Assembly (NCBI GenBank): GCA_023443025.1
Contig: JAEZWM010000035.1
Location: 1 to 48,772, forward strand
Source of the DNA: Bacillota bacterium
GTDB lineage: Bacteria; Bacillota; Clostridia; Tissierellales; Peptoniphilaceae
Direction: 5' to 3'
Length of the DNA: 48,772 bases
Position numbers and translations under genes: made by a program. The notes under the pieces are model-generated. The model made no database searches and was not told where the DNA came from. It saw only the letters and a list, made by a program, of their open reading frames with translations. Each line of letters begins with the position of its first letter. Within the stretch, counting starts at the first letter, position 1. This document shows positions 20,635 to 28,978 of this stretch, one piece after another.

Positions 20635-22013
20635 TTGTCCTCCATATATAACAAGTTTTTGGCTATCTCTAATAAAGATTTATTGGTATTTATTGATTCG
20701 TCTTCTAAAACCATATCAGTTAATTTCTTAAGTATACTTCCTAAATATACCCCTTGTTTATACCCAATTTTTATTAAATCATCACCATTTATTGCAAGCC
20801 CACTCTCGTCGACTGTTTGTTTTTCATTAATTATTGTATCTGCTAGTTCTTTACCATTGTTTATATTGTCAATATTAGACTTTCTATTTGTCGCTAACAC
20901 ATCTGCAGCCTGAAGTTCAAATAGCGTATATACTTCATTGCCCATTCTAGATATAAGCTTTTTAACTGATTTTGGTGTATATACATTTGCACAGTCCATA
21001 TGTCTTTGTATCAGCATAACGACTTTTTCTATAATTTTATTTGAGTATCTATAATCTTTCAAAAACTCTTCTGCCAATAAAGCGGAAACTTTCTGATGTC
21101 CAAAGTACCTTCCCTCTCCATGTTCGTCAATCTCTTTAGTGGACGGTTTACCTACATCGTGAAACAAAGCAGCTAAGCGCAGATCTAAATCAGCCTTAGT
21201 CCCATCCAAAACCTTTATAGTATGAGTAAAAAGATCGTCGTCATGAAAAGAACTGTCTTGTTCAAAACCATACATCCTATACAAATCCTGTGATATCTCT
21301 GCTAAAAGTCCCGAACGTACCAATAATAGCATACCCTTTGAAGGTACATTTGAAAGAAGTATCCTATTAAATTCGTTAGAGATCCGTTCTTTACTTATTT
21401 TTTTTAATCCTTCAGCATTTGCTTTGATTGCCATTAAGAGCTCATCATCCAGATTAAAATCCAGTTCTGTCGCTAGTCTTACGGCTCTTAACATTCTCAA
21501 GTAGTCCTCTGTAATCCTTGTTTCTGCATTTCCTACTGCTCTTATAGTTTTGTTTCTTATATCCGCATCCCCGCCATAGAGGTCAATAAAACCATCACTA
21601 GGATCATAAGCCATTGCGTTTATAGTAAAATCCCTTCTAGATAGATCCTCATCAAGGTCACTGGAAAACTCTACAGTGCCGGGATGTCGTCCATCATAGT
21701 AATCATCTTCACGTCTAAATGTGGTAATTTCAAGGAATTCATCCTCAATTAATACCATAACGGTACCAAATTTTGCCCCAATTGACAATGTTTTAAAGTC
21801 CGTAAATACATCTTTTATTTGTTCAGGTGTTGCACTTGTGCATAAATCATAATCAGTAATCTTCCTTCCCAAAAGAAAATTTCTAACAGCTCCACCCACT
21901 ACAAAAGCCTTATAATCATTTTTGTTAAGTTTGTCAATGGCTTTTAATACTGCATGAGGCAAAGACTCCTTGAACAAAATGTGTTTCTCATTTAAATCCA
22001 TACTATAGTCCAT
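20631..22013 (-). CDS. cca: CCA-adding tRNA nucleotidyltransferase / poly(A) polymerase family with HD domain
   Basis: About 460 aa. The class II nucleotidyltransferase head has VVGGAVRNFLLG and DYDLCTSA (catalytic Asp pair), followed by RRDFTINAMAYDP and RMLRAVRLATELDF. An HD domain follows (LAALFHDVGKP), with C-terminal helices. The family adds or repairs 3' CCA on tRNA; the tRNA-Ala in this window encodes its CCA, so a repair role is likely for that tRNA. The start is uncertain: GTG 22016, ATG 22013 and ATG 22001 are in frame; 22013 is given. It overlaps cdaR and glmM, so it is embedded in the cdaA operon. Confidence 0.92.
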   Translation of the reverse strand: MDYSMDLNEKHILFKESLPHAVLKAIDKLNKNDYKAFVVGGAVRNFLLGRKITDYDLCTSATPEQIKDVFTDFKTLSIGAKFGTVMVLIEDEFLEITTFRREDDYYDGRHPGTVEFSSDLDEDLSRRDFTINAMAYDPSDGFIDLYGGDADIRNKTIRAVGNAETRITEDYLRMLRAVRLATELDFNLDDELLMAIKANAEGLKKISKERISNEFNRILLSNVPSKGMLLLVRSGLLAEISQDLYRMYGFEQDSSFHDDDLFTHTIKVLDGTKADLDLRLAALFHDVGKPSTKEIDEHGEGRYFGHQKVSALLAEEFLKDYRYSNKIIEKVVMLIQRHMDCANVYTPKSVKKLISRMGNEVYTLFELQAADVLATNRKSNIDNINNGKELADTIINEKQTVDESGLAINGDDLIKIGYKQGVYLGSILKKLTDMVLEDESINTNKSLLEIAKNLLYMEDK

Positions 22014-23217
22014 CACTTGGTGTTATTAGAACTCTTATGAGTTTTGGATTAACATTTTCAAACGTAACATCGGGTATGGGTTCAAATTCTAATTCTATTT
22101 GTCCCTCCCCGGCGCTGACTCCGGTTAGATCGATAAATGCTTTAATTGCATCTGCGTTTATTGGGTTGACCTTAGATTTTAATCCTACCAACTCCACAGT
22201 AAATTCAGTTTGTTCGTTTAGAATTCTTGCAGAACTATTTTGTGGTTTTTTTCTAAGATCTATATTCTTCATTTCTATTTTAAACTCTTTATTTACTATA
22301 CTATCAAGTATAAACCTCACATTTAACTTAACTTCATTATTAGTCAGTCTAATTCCTTCAGGTAAGTCAAGTGTCAAATCGTATTCTCCATCCGATACTA
22401 CACCTGCTAAATCCAGAGCATGGGTCTTAATACTATCTAAATTATCTATAACATCAGGTGGACCGCTAACGCTGATTTCCGTTTCATTCAAATTACTAGT
22501 GACTATGGTAGTACCTTCAGGAAGGTCGTTTTTAGTAACAAGTTCGACCGGTACTTTTTTAATCATAGTAACATCAAAAGATACATTTACATACTGATGA
22601 GATTGACTAACGCCGGAAACTATCTCTCCAGCAGTATTAACCAATTGAAGCGGCAAGTTTCTATTAGTATTGTCTACTACATTGGCACTGTCTACAGTAG
22701 CTACAGCCTTTTCAACGGACTGAATCAGTGAATCCGCTCCTTCAATCACAATAGTTTCAGGCTGTTTAGCGGACACTTCTATAATTTGGTTGTCCGATGC
22801 AGGCTTTCCTTCCAAATTGATCTCTATTTTGATTTCTTTAGATTTTATTTTTTCAAGACTAATTGGTGCATTGGTAAGTGTTTTATTTACTATAGTAAGT
22901 CCCTCGGGCACAGTAAATCTTATAGGAAAAACTGTATCATTCTCATTGTATTGACTTAAATCAACTTCTGCTTTTATATCAGCTGTTTTGACATTTATAA
23001 AACTGTTGGTTCTTCCTCTAACTGTTACATTTACAGTAGACTCTTTATCGCCACCAATCGTCAGCCCTTTTTCTTCTATTGTGTCTACATTCTTTAAAAC
23101 TATTGGTATATTATTATATGGTGTGTCTATTGATGGATTTTCATATCCTATAACAAAATACCACAGAAATACCGCCAATAATAAGGAAAGGACTTTTAAT
23201 CTAAAATTATCCCTCAT
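22003..23217 (-). CDS. cdaR: CdaR (YbbR-domain) regulator of diadenylate cyclase
   Basis: 404 aa. One N-terminal transmembrane segment (LKVLSLLLAVFLWYFVIG) is followed by an extracellular part with several YbbR repeats of about 80-90 residues each (for example VNVTVRGRTNSFINVKTADI and ISVSGPPDVIDNLDSIKTHA). CdaR proteins modulate CdaA. The ATG lies inside the last codons of cdaA with AAGGAGG just before it, so translation is coupled; the 3' end overlaps cca. Confidence 0.93.
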   Translation of the reverse strand: MRDNFRLKVLSLLLAVFLWYFVIGYENPSIDTPYNNIPIVLKNVDTIEEKGLTIGGDKESTVNVTVRGRTNSFINVKTADIKAEVDLSQYNENDTVFPIRFTVPEGLTIVNKTLTNAPISLEKIKSKEIKIEINLEGKPASDNQIIEVSAKQPETIVIEGADSLIQSVEKAVATVDSANVVDNTNRNLPLQLVNTAGEIVSGVSQSHQYVNVSFDVTMIKKVPVELVTKNDLPEGTTIVTSNLNETEISVSGPPDVIDNLDSIKTHALDLAGVVSDGEYDLTLDLPEGIRLTNNEVKLNVRFILDSIVNKEFKIEMKNIDLRKKPQNSSARILNEQTEFTVELVGLKSKVNPINADAIKAFIDLTGVSAGEGQIELEFEPIPDVTFENVNPKLIRVLITPSDGL

Positions 23218-24034
23218 TTTTATCCTCCTTATTTCTCCATAGCGAAAAGAATCCGGTACTTTCAGTTGAAAATATGCCTTGAAGTAAAACCTTTAAAGTT
23301 TCATCATCAACATATCTTGTAATCTTTCCACTTTCAGCTATTGATACAGCTCCTGTCTCCTCTGATACTACTATAGCAATTGCATCAGATCGCTCTGAAA
23401 TTCCTAGTGCGGCTCTATGTCTGGTGCCCAGCTCTTTGGAAAGAGTTATATTCTCAGTTAGAGGCAGAAAACAAGCTGCTGCTCTAACTTTATCTCCTCT
23501 AATAATTACAGCTCCATCATGAAGTGGAGTATTTGGAATAAATATATTTATCAATAATTCGCTAGAAACATCCGCATCAAGTCTGGTGCCTGACTCTATT
23601 ATTTCGTTTAGGCCTGTGCTTCTTTCAATTACAATTAAAGCACCTATTTTCTGTCTTGCAAGCGATGCTACAGCAGCAGAAACTTCACCGGTTAATTTAC
23701 TAATCTGCTCACCTTTAATTTCTACTATAGGTTTGCTCAAGAAGTTGGATCTTCCTATGTACTCCAATCCTCTTCTTAACTCCGGTTGGAACACGATTAA
23801 TAGTGAAACGACCCCATAGAACAATATATTGTTGATAATCCACTGTATAGTGTATAAATTTAATTGTTTAGTAACTGCTGTGAATATAAGAAGTGCTATA
23901 ATCCCTCGAATTAATTGCTCCGCTCTGGTTTCGCGAATAAGCATCATTAATTTATAAATTATATACGCAACAATCATGATATCAATTACATCAGCTAATC
24001 TTATATTTTGTGCATATGTTAATATCCTATCCAT
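23207..24034 (-). CDS. cdaA: Diadenylate cyclase CdaA (c-di-AMP synthase)
   Basis: 275 aa, standard for membrane-anchored CdaA. Three N-terminal transmembrane helices (about 12-32, 40-56 and 66-82) precede the DAC domain. The catalytic motifs DGA (173-175, in LHDGAVIIRGD) and RHR (205-207, in GTRHRAALG) are both intact. It makes c-di-AMP from two ATP; this messenger controls potassium and osmolyte transport and cell-wall balance in Firmicutes. First gene of cdaA-cdaR-cca-glmM-degV; spacing to the upstream capA-like gene is 49 bp. Confidence 0.96.
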   Translation of the reverse strand: MDRILTYAQNIRLADVIDIMIVAYIIYKLMMLIRETRAEQLIRGIIALLIFTAVTKQLNLYTIQWIINNILFYGVVSLLIVFQPELRRGLEYIGRSNFLSKPIVEIKGEQISKLTGEVSAAVASLARQKIGALIVIERSTGLNEIIESGTRLDADVSSELLINIFIPNTPLHDGAVIIRGDKVRAAACFLPLTENITLSKELGTRHRAALGISERSDAIAIVVSEETGAVSIAESGKITRYVDDETLKVLLQGIFSTESTGFFSLWRNKEDKNEG

Positions 24035-24083
24035 AGTTCTCCTCTGCCTTCATACTTGTAGCCATTCATTTGTCTTTTAGTTA

Positions 24084-25430
24084 CTAATTAAACTCTCCGT
24101 ATAGAATCTTAATTGCGTAATCTCGTGCATCTAAAATTTTATCTAGAGTTTCACTATCGACAGTATCTCGATATTTACCACCTTCCACAAAATCTTGTGT
24201 GTTCAGTAGTTCAAACTTTCTATTTCCATTTGCATCAGTAAATGAATTCACCCATGTAGGATGCATCTCAACGGATTTTATCAATGTGTTGTCCGAATTC
24301 TTTTCTATATTGAATTTCAATAACACACCTGTTTCCGTATACTTATTGTCAATTGTTTCTCTTCTTTGATTTGATATGGCATTGCCCATAGAATATATTA
24401 TGAATTTATCTAAACCGTCCATTTTAACAACTTCAGTTTTTTGAAGCACATGAGGATGACTTCCCAGAACTAAATCAGCGCCCCACTCAACCATTAAATG
24501 AGCAAGATCAGTTTGTGTTTGGGTTAACTCAAATACATACTCGTGACCCCAATGTGCATAAACTGCAACTATATCACAACCTGCACTTTTCGCACCTTTG
24601 ATATCGGACTCAATCACCTCATAATCCATTTTACTAATCATATGCTTATTGTCTTCAGTTAAATTCTCATCTAAACCGTTAAAAAGCTCAGAATATGCAA
24701 GTAAACCTACTTTGATTCCATTTTTTTCTATTACAAGTAAGTTTTCTCCGGGAGTTTTTTTAGTCCCAAAATGCTTCATATTATTAAAACTAATTGCATC
24801 TATAGTAGCTTCAATACCTTCTGTACCAGAGTCTAAACAGTGGTTATTAGCTGTACATAGTGCGTCAAAACCTGCATGAGATAAAGCTGTAGCAACTGCA
24901 TTCGGTGCATTAAACAGCGGATATGCAGCTAAAGGATGTAAATCCTCCGCCATTGTGCCCTCAAAATTCGCTAATGCAATATCAGATCCTGAGATTAAAT
25001 CCCTAACCTTCTCATAATGATCTGTAAAATCATAGCCTTCAGTTGCAGCATTATAACCGGCATCAATCATGCCAAAGTGATAAAGAATGTCACCAGTCGC
25101 AACTATGGACAATTTTTTAATATCTTCAGTATTATCAGTATTTTGGGGATCTGTATTATTAGAATCGGTATCTTTTTCTTGAAGAGTATTATCATTTGAT
25201 TTATTTGAAGTATTGATTTCAATTTTTTCAGTATTAGAATCCGTTACGGTTTCACTTATACTAGTGCCTTTGAAAGCTCTAGTAATAAATTTTGCCGTAG
25301 CCGAAACCACTTTAAAACTACCCCATAATAGCACTAGAAGTACTAACATAGAAATAATAAATCTGGGGTAATTAATTTTATATCTTTTTTTTCTTCTCGC
25401 ACTTTTTCTACTTCTTGGTCTCGTGCTCAT
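24084..25430 (-). CDS. Membrane-anchored CapA-family metallophosphatase-like protein
   Basis: 448 aa. A basic N-terminus and one transmembrane segment (YKINYPRFIISMLVLLVLLWG) precede a Ser/Thr/Asn/Asp-rich linker (about 55-105) and then the PGA_cap domain, related to metallophosphoesterases. Visible motifs are ATGDILYH, ALANFEGT, TANNHCLD, VYAHWGHEY and GSHPHVLQ, covering the expected metal ligands. CapA homologues act in poly-gamma-glutamate capsule formation, but no capB or capC genes lie here and many such genes have unknown roles. The N-terminal KINYPR motif recurs in the protein encoded at 27633-28973. Confidence 0.87.
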   Translation of the reverse strand: MSTRPRSRKSARRKKRYKINYPRFIISMLVLLVLLWGSFKVVSATAKFITRAFKGTSISETVTDSNTEKIEINTSNKSNDNTLQEKDTDSNNTDPQNTDNTEDIKKLSIVATGDILYHFGMIDAGYNAATEGYDFTDHYEKVRDLISGSDIALANFEGTMAEDLHPLAAYPLFNAPNAVATALSHAGFDALCTANNHCLDSGTEGIEATIDAISFNNMKHFGTKKTPGENLLVIEKNGIKVGLLAYSELFNGLDENLTEDNKHMISKMDYEVIESDIKGAKSAGCDIVAVYAHWGHEYVFELTQTQTDLAHLMVEWGADLVLGSHPHVLQKTEVVKMDGLDKFIIYSMGNAISNQRRETIDNKYTETGVLLKFNIEKNSDNTLIKSVEMHPTWVNSFTDANGNRKFELLNTQDFVEGGKYRDTVDSETLDKILDARDYAIKILYGEFN

Positions 25431-25502
25431 AATGAATCACTCCATTCCAATTTTATTTTATCATATTAGGAAATAAAAGTCACAGAAATATGGGCACACA
25501 AA

Positions 25503-25534
25503 AAACCGTCTGCTAGTATTTAGAAAGACGGTTT
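25503..25534 (-). terminator. Terminator downstream of ptsH
   Basis: AAACCGTCT (25503-25511) and AGACGGTTT (25526-25534) form a 9-bp stem; on the minus strand it is followed by TTTTTTGTGTG. Confidence 0.8.
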
Positions 25535-25565
25535 ATATTAATCCAAGTTTGCTTTTAATTCCATA

Positions 25566-25829
25566 CTAATCTATTAGCTCAAATTGAACAAGTCTTACGA
25601 GATTTTTTACAGCTTCTTCTTCATCCTCACCACTTGCTCTGATAATTATAGTATCATCACGAATTGCACCCATGCTTAAAACGCCCATAATGCTTTTAGC
25701 ATTATAGACTTTCTCACCTTTAATAACTTCAATATTACTATTGTACTTAATTGATTCCCTAACAAATTTTGAAGCAGGTCTTGCATGCAATCCTATTTCA
25801 TTTATGAGGGTAACCTTTTCCTCAAACAT
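25566..25829 (-). CDS. ptsH: HPr-type phosphocarrier protein
   Basis: 87 aa, HPr size. The active His15 lies in NEIGLHARPASKFV and the regulatory Ser46 in NAKSIMGVLSMG, so it can in principle be phosphorylated by enzyme I and by HPr kinase. Both sites present favours a true HPr (or Crh-like protein with retained His) in sugar uptake and catabolite control. No ptsI or EII genes are adjacent. It stands alone between the capA-like gene and rubrerythrin, with its own terminator. Confidence 0.93.
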   Translation of the reverse strand: MFEEKVTLINEIGLHARPASKFVRESIKYNSNIEVIKGEKVYNAKSIMGVLSMGAIRDDTIIIRASGEDEEEAVKNLVRLVQFELID

Positions 25830-25869
25830 ATACTCACATCCTTACAATAAACTTTAGAGCTGTTTATTT

Positions 25870-25900
25870 AGAGAACTTAAGGTCAAGCCTTAAGTTCTCT
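25870..25900 (-). terminator. Hairpin downstream of rubrerythrin
   Basis: AGAGAACTTAAGG (25870-25882) and CCTTAAGTTCTCT (25888-25900) form a perfect 13-bp stem with a 5-nt loop. The following minus-strand sequence AAATAAACAGC is U-poor, so it may be a mRNA-stabilising structure or weak terminator. Confidence 0.55.
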
Positions 25901-25913
25901 TAACATTATTTAA

Positions 25914-26459
25914 TTAATAAGCTACGAATAGCTCTTTCTTTGCATTACATAATGGACAAAGCTCTTCATCTCCGGTAAGAGAAACGAAACCACAAACCGG
26001 GCATAGTAGAACTTCTTCTACCTCTATATCTGATCCTGCATCAACACTTTCTTTAGCTTGCGTAAATAGTTTAGCGTGAACTTTTTCTGCTTCTACAGCA
26101 AATCTCATTGCTTGAACAGCAGTTTTTTCATTTTGCATTTCCGCTACTTCTATGTAAGCTGGATACATTTGTGTAAACTCGAATGTTTCACCATCAATAG
26201 CCCCTTGAAGGTTCTCTGAAGTAGATCCTATACCAAAACCCGCAGCTGAAGTTACATCAAAGTCTCCTTTTACGTCTTTTAAAGCTTTGAAATGAAGTGT
26301 TGCATGGATTTTTTCAGCATCTGAAGTTGCATGGAACAATCTACCAACATTTGGAAAACCATCTTTTGTAGCTATATCACCCCAGATATTATATCTAGTT
26401 CTAGCTTGTGATTCCCCACCATAAGCTGATCTTAAATTAGCTTGAGTCATTGCGTTCAT
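25914..26459 (-). CDS. rbr: Rubrerythrin
   Basis: 181 aa. The N-terminal ferritin-like diiron domain has ESQARTRYNIW, the HATLHF segment and AEKVHAKLF; the C-terminal rubredoxin-like domain has CPVCG and CPLCN for a single iron. Rubrerythrins reduce hydrogen peroxide in anaerobes, taking electrons from rubredoxin, a gene for which lies at 11972. The start is fixed by GAGGAGG seven bases before the ATG. A TTGTAA-N17-TATAAT promoter lies upstream (26523-26551). Confidence 0.95.
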   Translation of the reverse strand: MNAMTQANLRSAYGGESQARTRYNIWGDIATKDGFPNVGRLFHATSDAEKIHATLHFKALKDVKGDFDVTSAAGFGIGSTSENLQGAIDGETFEFTQMYPAYIEVAEMQNEKTAVQAMRFAVEAEKVHAKLFTQAKESVDAGSDIEVEEVLLCPVCGFVSLTGDEELCPLCNAKKELFVAY

Positions 26460-26522
26460 AAAAAATCCTCCTCATAAATTATTATATTTTTCTTGGTATT
26501 ATTTATAAATAATTCCTTTATT

Positions 26523-26551
26523 ATTATAACACATTAAATTTTATATTACAA
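26523..26551 (-). promoter_or_regulatory. Promoter of the rubrerythrin gene
   Basis: Minus-strand TTGTAA (26546-26551), 17-bp spacer with TGT just before the -10, and TATAAT (26523-26528). Confidence 0.6.
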
Positions 26552-26608
26552 TTTACAAAATATTATGTCTACTTGTAGTGTTTTGAGATAATATTTCTAA
26601 ACTATTTA

Positions 26609-26635
26609 GAAAACGCCACTTGAAGTGGCGTTTTT
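26609..26635 (-). terminator. Terminator downstream of ferritin
   Basis: AAAACGCCACTT/AAGTGGCGTTTT is a near-perfect 12-bp palindrome following the ferritin stop at 26640; on the minus strand it is followed by CTAAATAG, on the plus strand by a T-run, so termination is stronger in the plus direction. Confidence 0.7.
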
Positions 26636-26639
26636 AGTA

Positions 26640-27131
26640 TTAGTGAGATCCTCTTTTTCCTAGTACCGCATCGAACATGAATAATCCGCTTGGGCTATCT
26701 CCGATTTTCTGTAGTTTAGAAACTACTGCTCCTACATGAGCTTCTTCTTCTACTTGCTCTTCGATAAACCAGTTTAAAAATACTTGAGCTTCATAGTTTG
26801 ATTCTTCAACAGCTTGTTTATATAGTTCTTGAATCCTCTTAGTTATAAGTTTCTCATGCTCTAATGCAAGTTCAAAAACTTCTAAAAGTGATGCAAATTC
26901 AGACTTTGCAGGTTCCATTCCGGTAAATGAAGTTTTGTGGTCTATGTCATGTAAAAAGTTTCTAAACTTCTCACCATGCTCAATTTCTTCTTCATATTGA
27001 AGAGTTAACCATCTCTCAGCACCTTCAAAATCCTCTTCAGCACACCATGCTGACATTGCCTTGTAAATAAAAGCTGATTCGTACTCTAAATTCATTTGAT
27101 CATTCATTTTTTCATAAAGATTTTTACTCAT
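26640..27131 (-). CDS. ftn: Ferritin (non-haem iron storage)
   Basis: 163 aa, the length of bacterial FtnA-type ferritins. The four-helix ferroxidase ligands are visible: NLEYESAFIY (Glu17), LQYEEEIEHGEKF (Glu and His near 50-53), LALEHEKLITKRI, and FLNWFIEEQVEEE. It stores iron and limits Fenton chemistry. It is separated from rbr by a terminator, so the two are independent units although adjacent. A PerR-like inverted repeat overlaps the upstream region (27142-27156), which would fit peroxide control. Confidence 0.95.
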   Translation of the reverse strand: MSKNLYEKMNDQMNLEYESAFIYKAMSAWCAEEDFEGAERWLTLQYEEEIEHGEKFRNFLHDIDHKTSFTGMEPAKSEFASLLEVFELALEHEKLITKRIQELYKQAVEESNYEAQVFLNWFIEEQVEEEAHVGAVVSKLQKIGDSPSGLFMFDAVLGKRGSH

Positions 27132-27141
27132 AAATTCCTCC

Positions 27142-27156
27142 TAATTATAATTATAA
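27142..27156 (-). promoter_or_regulatory. Possible PerR-like operator before ferritin
   Basis: Minus-strand TTATAATTATAATTA matches the Bacillus Per box TTATAATnATTATAA at 12 of 14 defined positions and lies just before the ferritin ribosome binding site. The region is very A/T-rich, so chance matches are likely. Confidence 0.25.
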
Positions 27157-27202
27157 AATTATTACCTATTACTATATACCCAAAAAGTATAATATCAAAC
27201 AT

Positions 27203-27478
27203 CTATTCATAAAGTTCATAAACACTGTATACTTTGATATCATTTTTAAGAAGTTCCAATAATAATTTAGGTATATCTTCTTTACATATGGAAACAACTA
27301 TTCCATTGTATTTAAGTATCAATTTCCCTAGGTCTATATAATCTAAGCCTTCTAGTATTTCTATGATTTTATCGCAGGTCGCTTGCTTGTGCATATGTCC
27401 TATAACTATTGTCATGCTAAGACGATCTTTCCCCATCTCCTCCGGGTTACATCTATTTATTAAAAGCACATCATTCAT
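27203..27478 (-). CDS. Small protein of unknown function
   Basis: 91 aa from ATG 27478, chosen because GAGGGGA precedes it at good distance; the upstream in-frame ATG at 27493 overlaps that site. Not recognised. The sequence has alternating hydrophobic strands and helices (MTIVIGHMHKQATCDKIIEI, LGKLILKYNGIVVSICK, IPKLLLELLKNDIKVYSVYE), compatible with a small alpha/beta fold, vaguely ACT-like, but with no definite signature. It has two cysteines and no signal peptide. It diverges from the S41-like gene over about 150 bp. Confidence 0.6.
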   Translation of the reverse strand: MNDVLLINRCNPEEMGKDRLSMTIVIGHMHKQATCDKIIEILEGLDYIDLGKLILKYNGIVVSICKEDIPKLLLELLKNDIKVYSVYELYE

Positions 27479-27555
27479 TGTATTTCCCCTCATTATTATA
27501 AAATTATCACTGTTTTTAATATACCCATTTAATAGAAGTTATCACAATAATATTG

Positions 27556-27583
27556 TTGAACTAGCATGACCATACTTTAATAT
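27556..27583 (+). promoter_or_regulatory. Promoter candidate of the S41-like gene
   Basis: TTGAAC (27556-27561), 16-bp spacer, TAATAT (27578-27583); a second -10-like TATAAT follows at 27586-27591. Located 40-75 bp before the chosen start. Confidence 0.45.
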
Positions 27584-27632
27584 GATATAATCAACATAGT
27601 TCAAGTAATATCCAATTCACATGGAGGTAAAT

Positions 27633-28973
27633 ATGGACAGAAATCGAAGAAATAGAAGACGGAAGAGAGTAAAGATAAATTATCCTAGATTGATTATTAG
27701 TATAGGAGTTCTACTTTTACTTATCTTTTTACTTTTCTCCGGTGTAAGAGCAGTATTTAGAAAAGTTTTTCCTAAAAAATCTACTGTCACAACAGAGGAA
27801 CAAGAAAAAACAGATAAATCGGATACGAATAATCAACCTGTAAGTGGAGGTGATTTAAACCAAAATAGCAAAATTGAGGACTTTGATTACATAAATAAAC
27901 TAATCGAAAACTCACATCCCTATTTTGAAGAAAAAATCCACTCAAAAAAGATAGACTGGAAAAAAATAACAGATGAATATAAAGACAAAATTTCATCAAC
28001 AGAGACAAATAGCGACTTTATAAATATCCTATCGGAATATGTCAATCAATTAGGAGATGAACAAACCCATATAGTTAGCTATGATTTTTATAATTATCTA
28101 AATGAAAAGTATACAGCTGAAAATAATACTCAGTGGCTAAGTATCTTAAACCTAGATATATCTAAAGGCAGATATGCTTTGCTAGCAGCAGATAAAATAG
28201 ATAATATAATAAACAATCAAAATATAAGCTCAGGTTCTAATGTAAGTTTGGAAACACCAATCAGCGGTCAGCTTGCACTTATTAAAGTAAAGAGCTTTGA
28301 TGAATCATTAAAATCTAGCGATACAAAGGCTATTAGAGATTTTCTGGAATCAATTACAGATTATAAGAATTTAGTTATTGATATTTCAGAAGTTAATGAT
28401 GGGGTTAATTCCTACTGGATAGATAATTTAGTATCTCCTCTTATATCTTCTGAAGTTTCATTTGCAGGAAGAATTGCAAAAAAAAATGATGAATTCAAGT
28501 CTTTTTTAGACTACTCATACAAAAACAAGCATAGTTATTTAACTTTTGGAGACGAATTTCCAATTAGCGAACTTCCATTAGAATTAAATGTTGAATCTTA
28601 TGTCAGAGAGAACTTTAAAAGCTATAAAAGATTTGATATAACCGTTGAACCTAGCTCACCTGTAGGTTATGAAGGCAGAATCTTTATCCTTCAAGGACCA
28701 AAAGTTTATGGAGCTGCGGATACTTTTTCTCAGTTTGCTAAATCAACCGGATTTGCCACTGTTATAGGCAAAGCAACAAGAGGCTATGGTATGACCGCGG
28801 AGATTGACCCGGTGCTTATAAACCTCCCTAATAGTGGTTTAATACTTAGAATGCCTGCAGTTATGGGTCTTAATTATGATGGTTCCAGCACAGCTAAATC
28901 TGGCACAAAGCCAGACATTGAAATTAATAAAGAAATCATAGACATAAAAGAAATTACAGATTTTATAAACTAA
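27633..28973 (+). CDS. Membrane-anchored S41-peptidase-like protein, probably catalytically inactive
   Basis: 446 aa from ATG 27633 (GGAGG lies between it and the in-frame ATG at 27621). A very basic N-terminus and one transmembrane segment (about 20-42) precede a charged linker. The ectodomain has an N-terminal helical part (DYINKLIENSHPYFEEKI), LGDEQTHIV, and a C-terminal S41-like core: GRIFILQGPKVYGAADTFSQF, then VIGKATRGYGM, LPNSGLILRMP and GTKPDIEI. In S41 proteases the segment before AAxxF normally begins with the nucleophilic Ser; here it is Gly (VYGAADTF). No PDZ domain is visible. It might be a pseudoprotease or binding protein in the cell envelope; this is inference. Confidence 0.75.
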   Translation: MDRNRRNRRRKRVKINYPRLIISIGVLLLLIFLLFSGVRAVFRKVFPKKSTVTTEEQEKTDKSDTNNQPVSGGDLNQNSKIEDFDYINKLIENSHPYFEEKIHSKKIDWKKITDEYKDKISSTETNSDFINILSEYVNQLGDEQTHIVSYDFYNYLNEKYTAENNTQWLSILNLDISKGRYALLAADKIDNIINNQNISSGSNVSLETPISGQLALIKVKSFDESLKSSDTKAIRDFLESITDYKNLVIDISEVNDGVNSYWIDNLVSPLISSEVSFAGRIAKKNDEFKSFLDYSYKNKHSYLTFGDEFPISELPLELNVESYVRENFKSYKRFDITVEPSSPVGYEGRIFILQGPKVYGAADTFSQFAKSTGFATVIGKATRGYGMTAEIDPVLINLPNSGLILRMPAVMGLNYDGSSTAKSGTKPDIEINKEIIDIKEITDFIN

Positions 28974-28978
28974 AGTAA

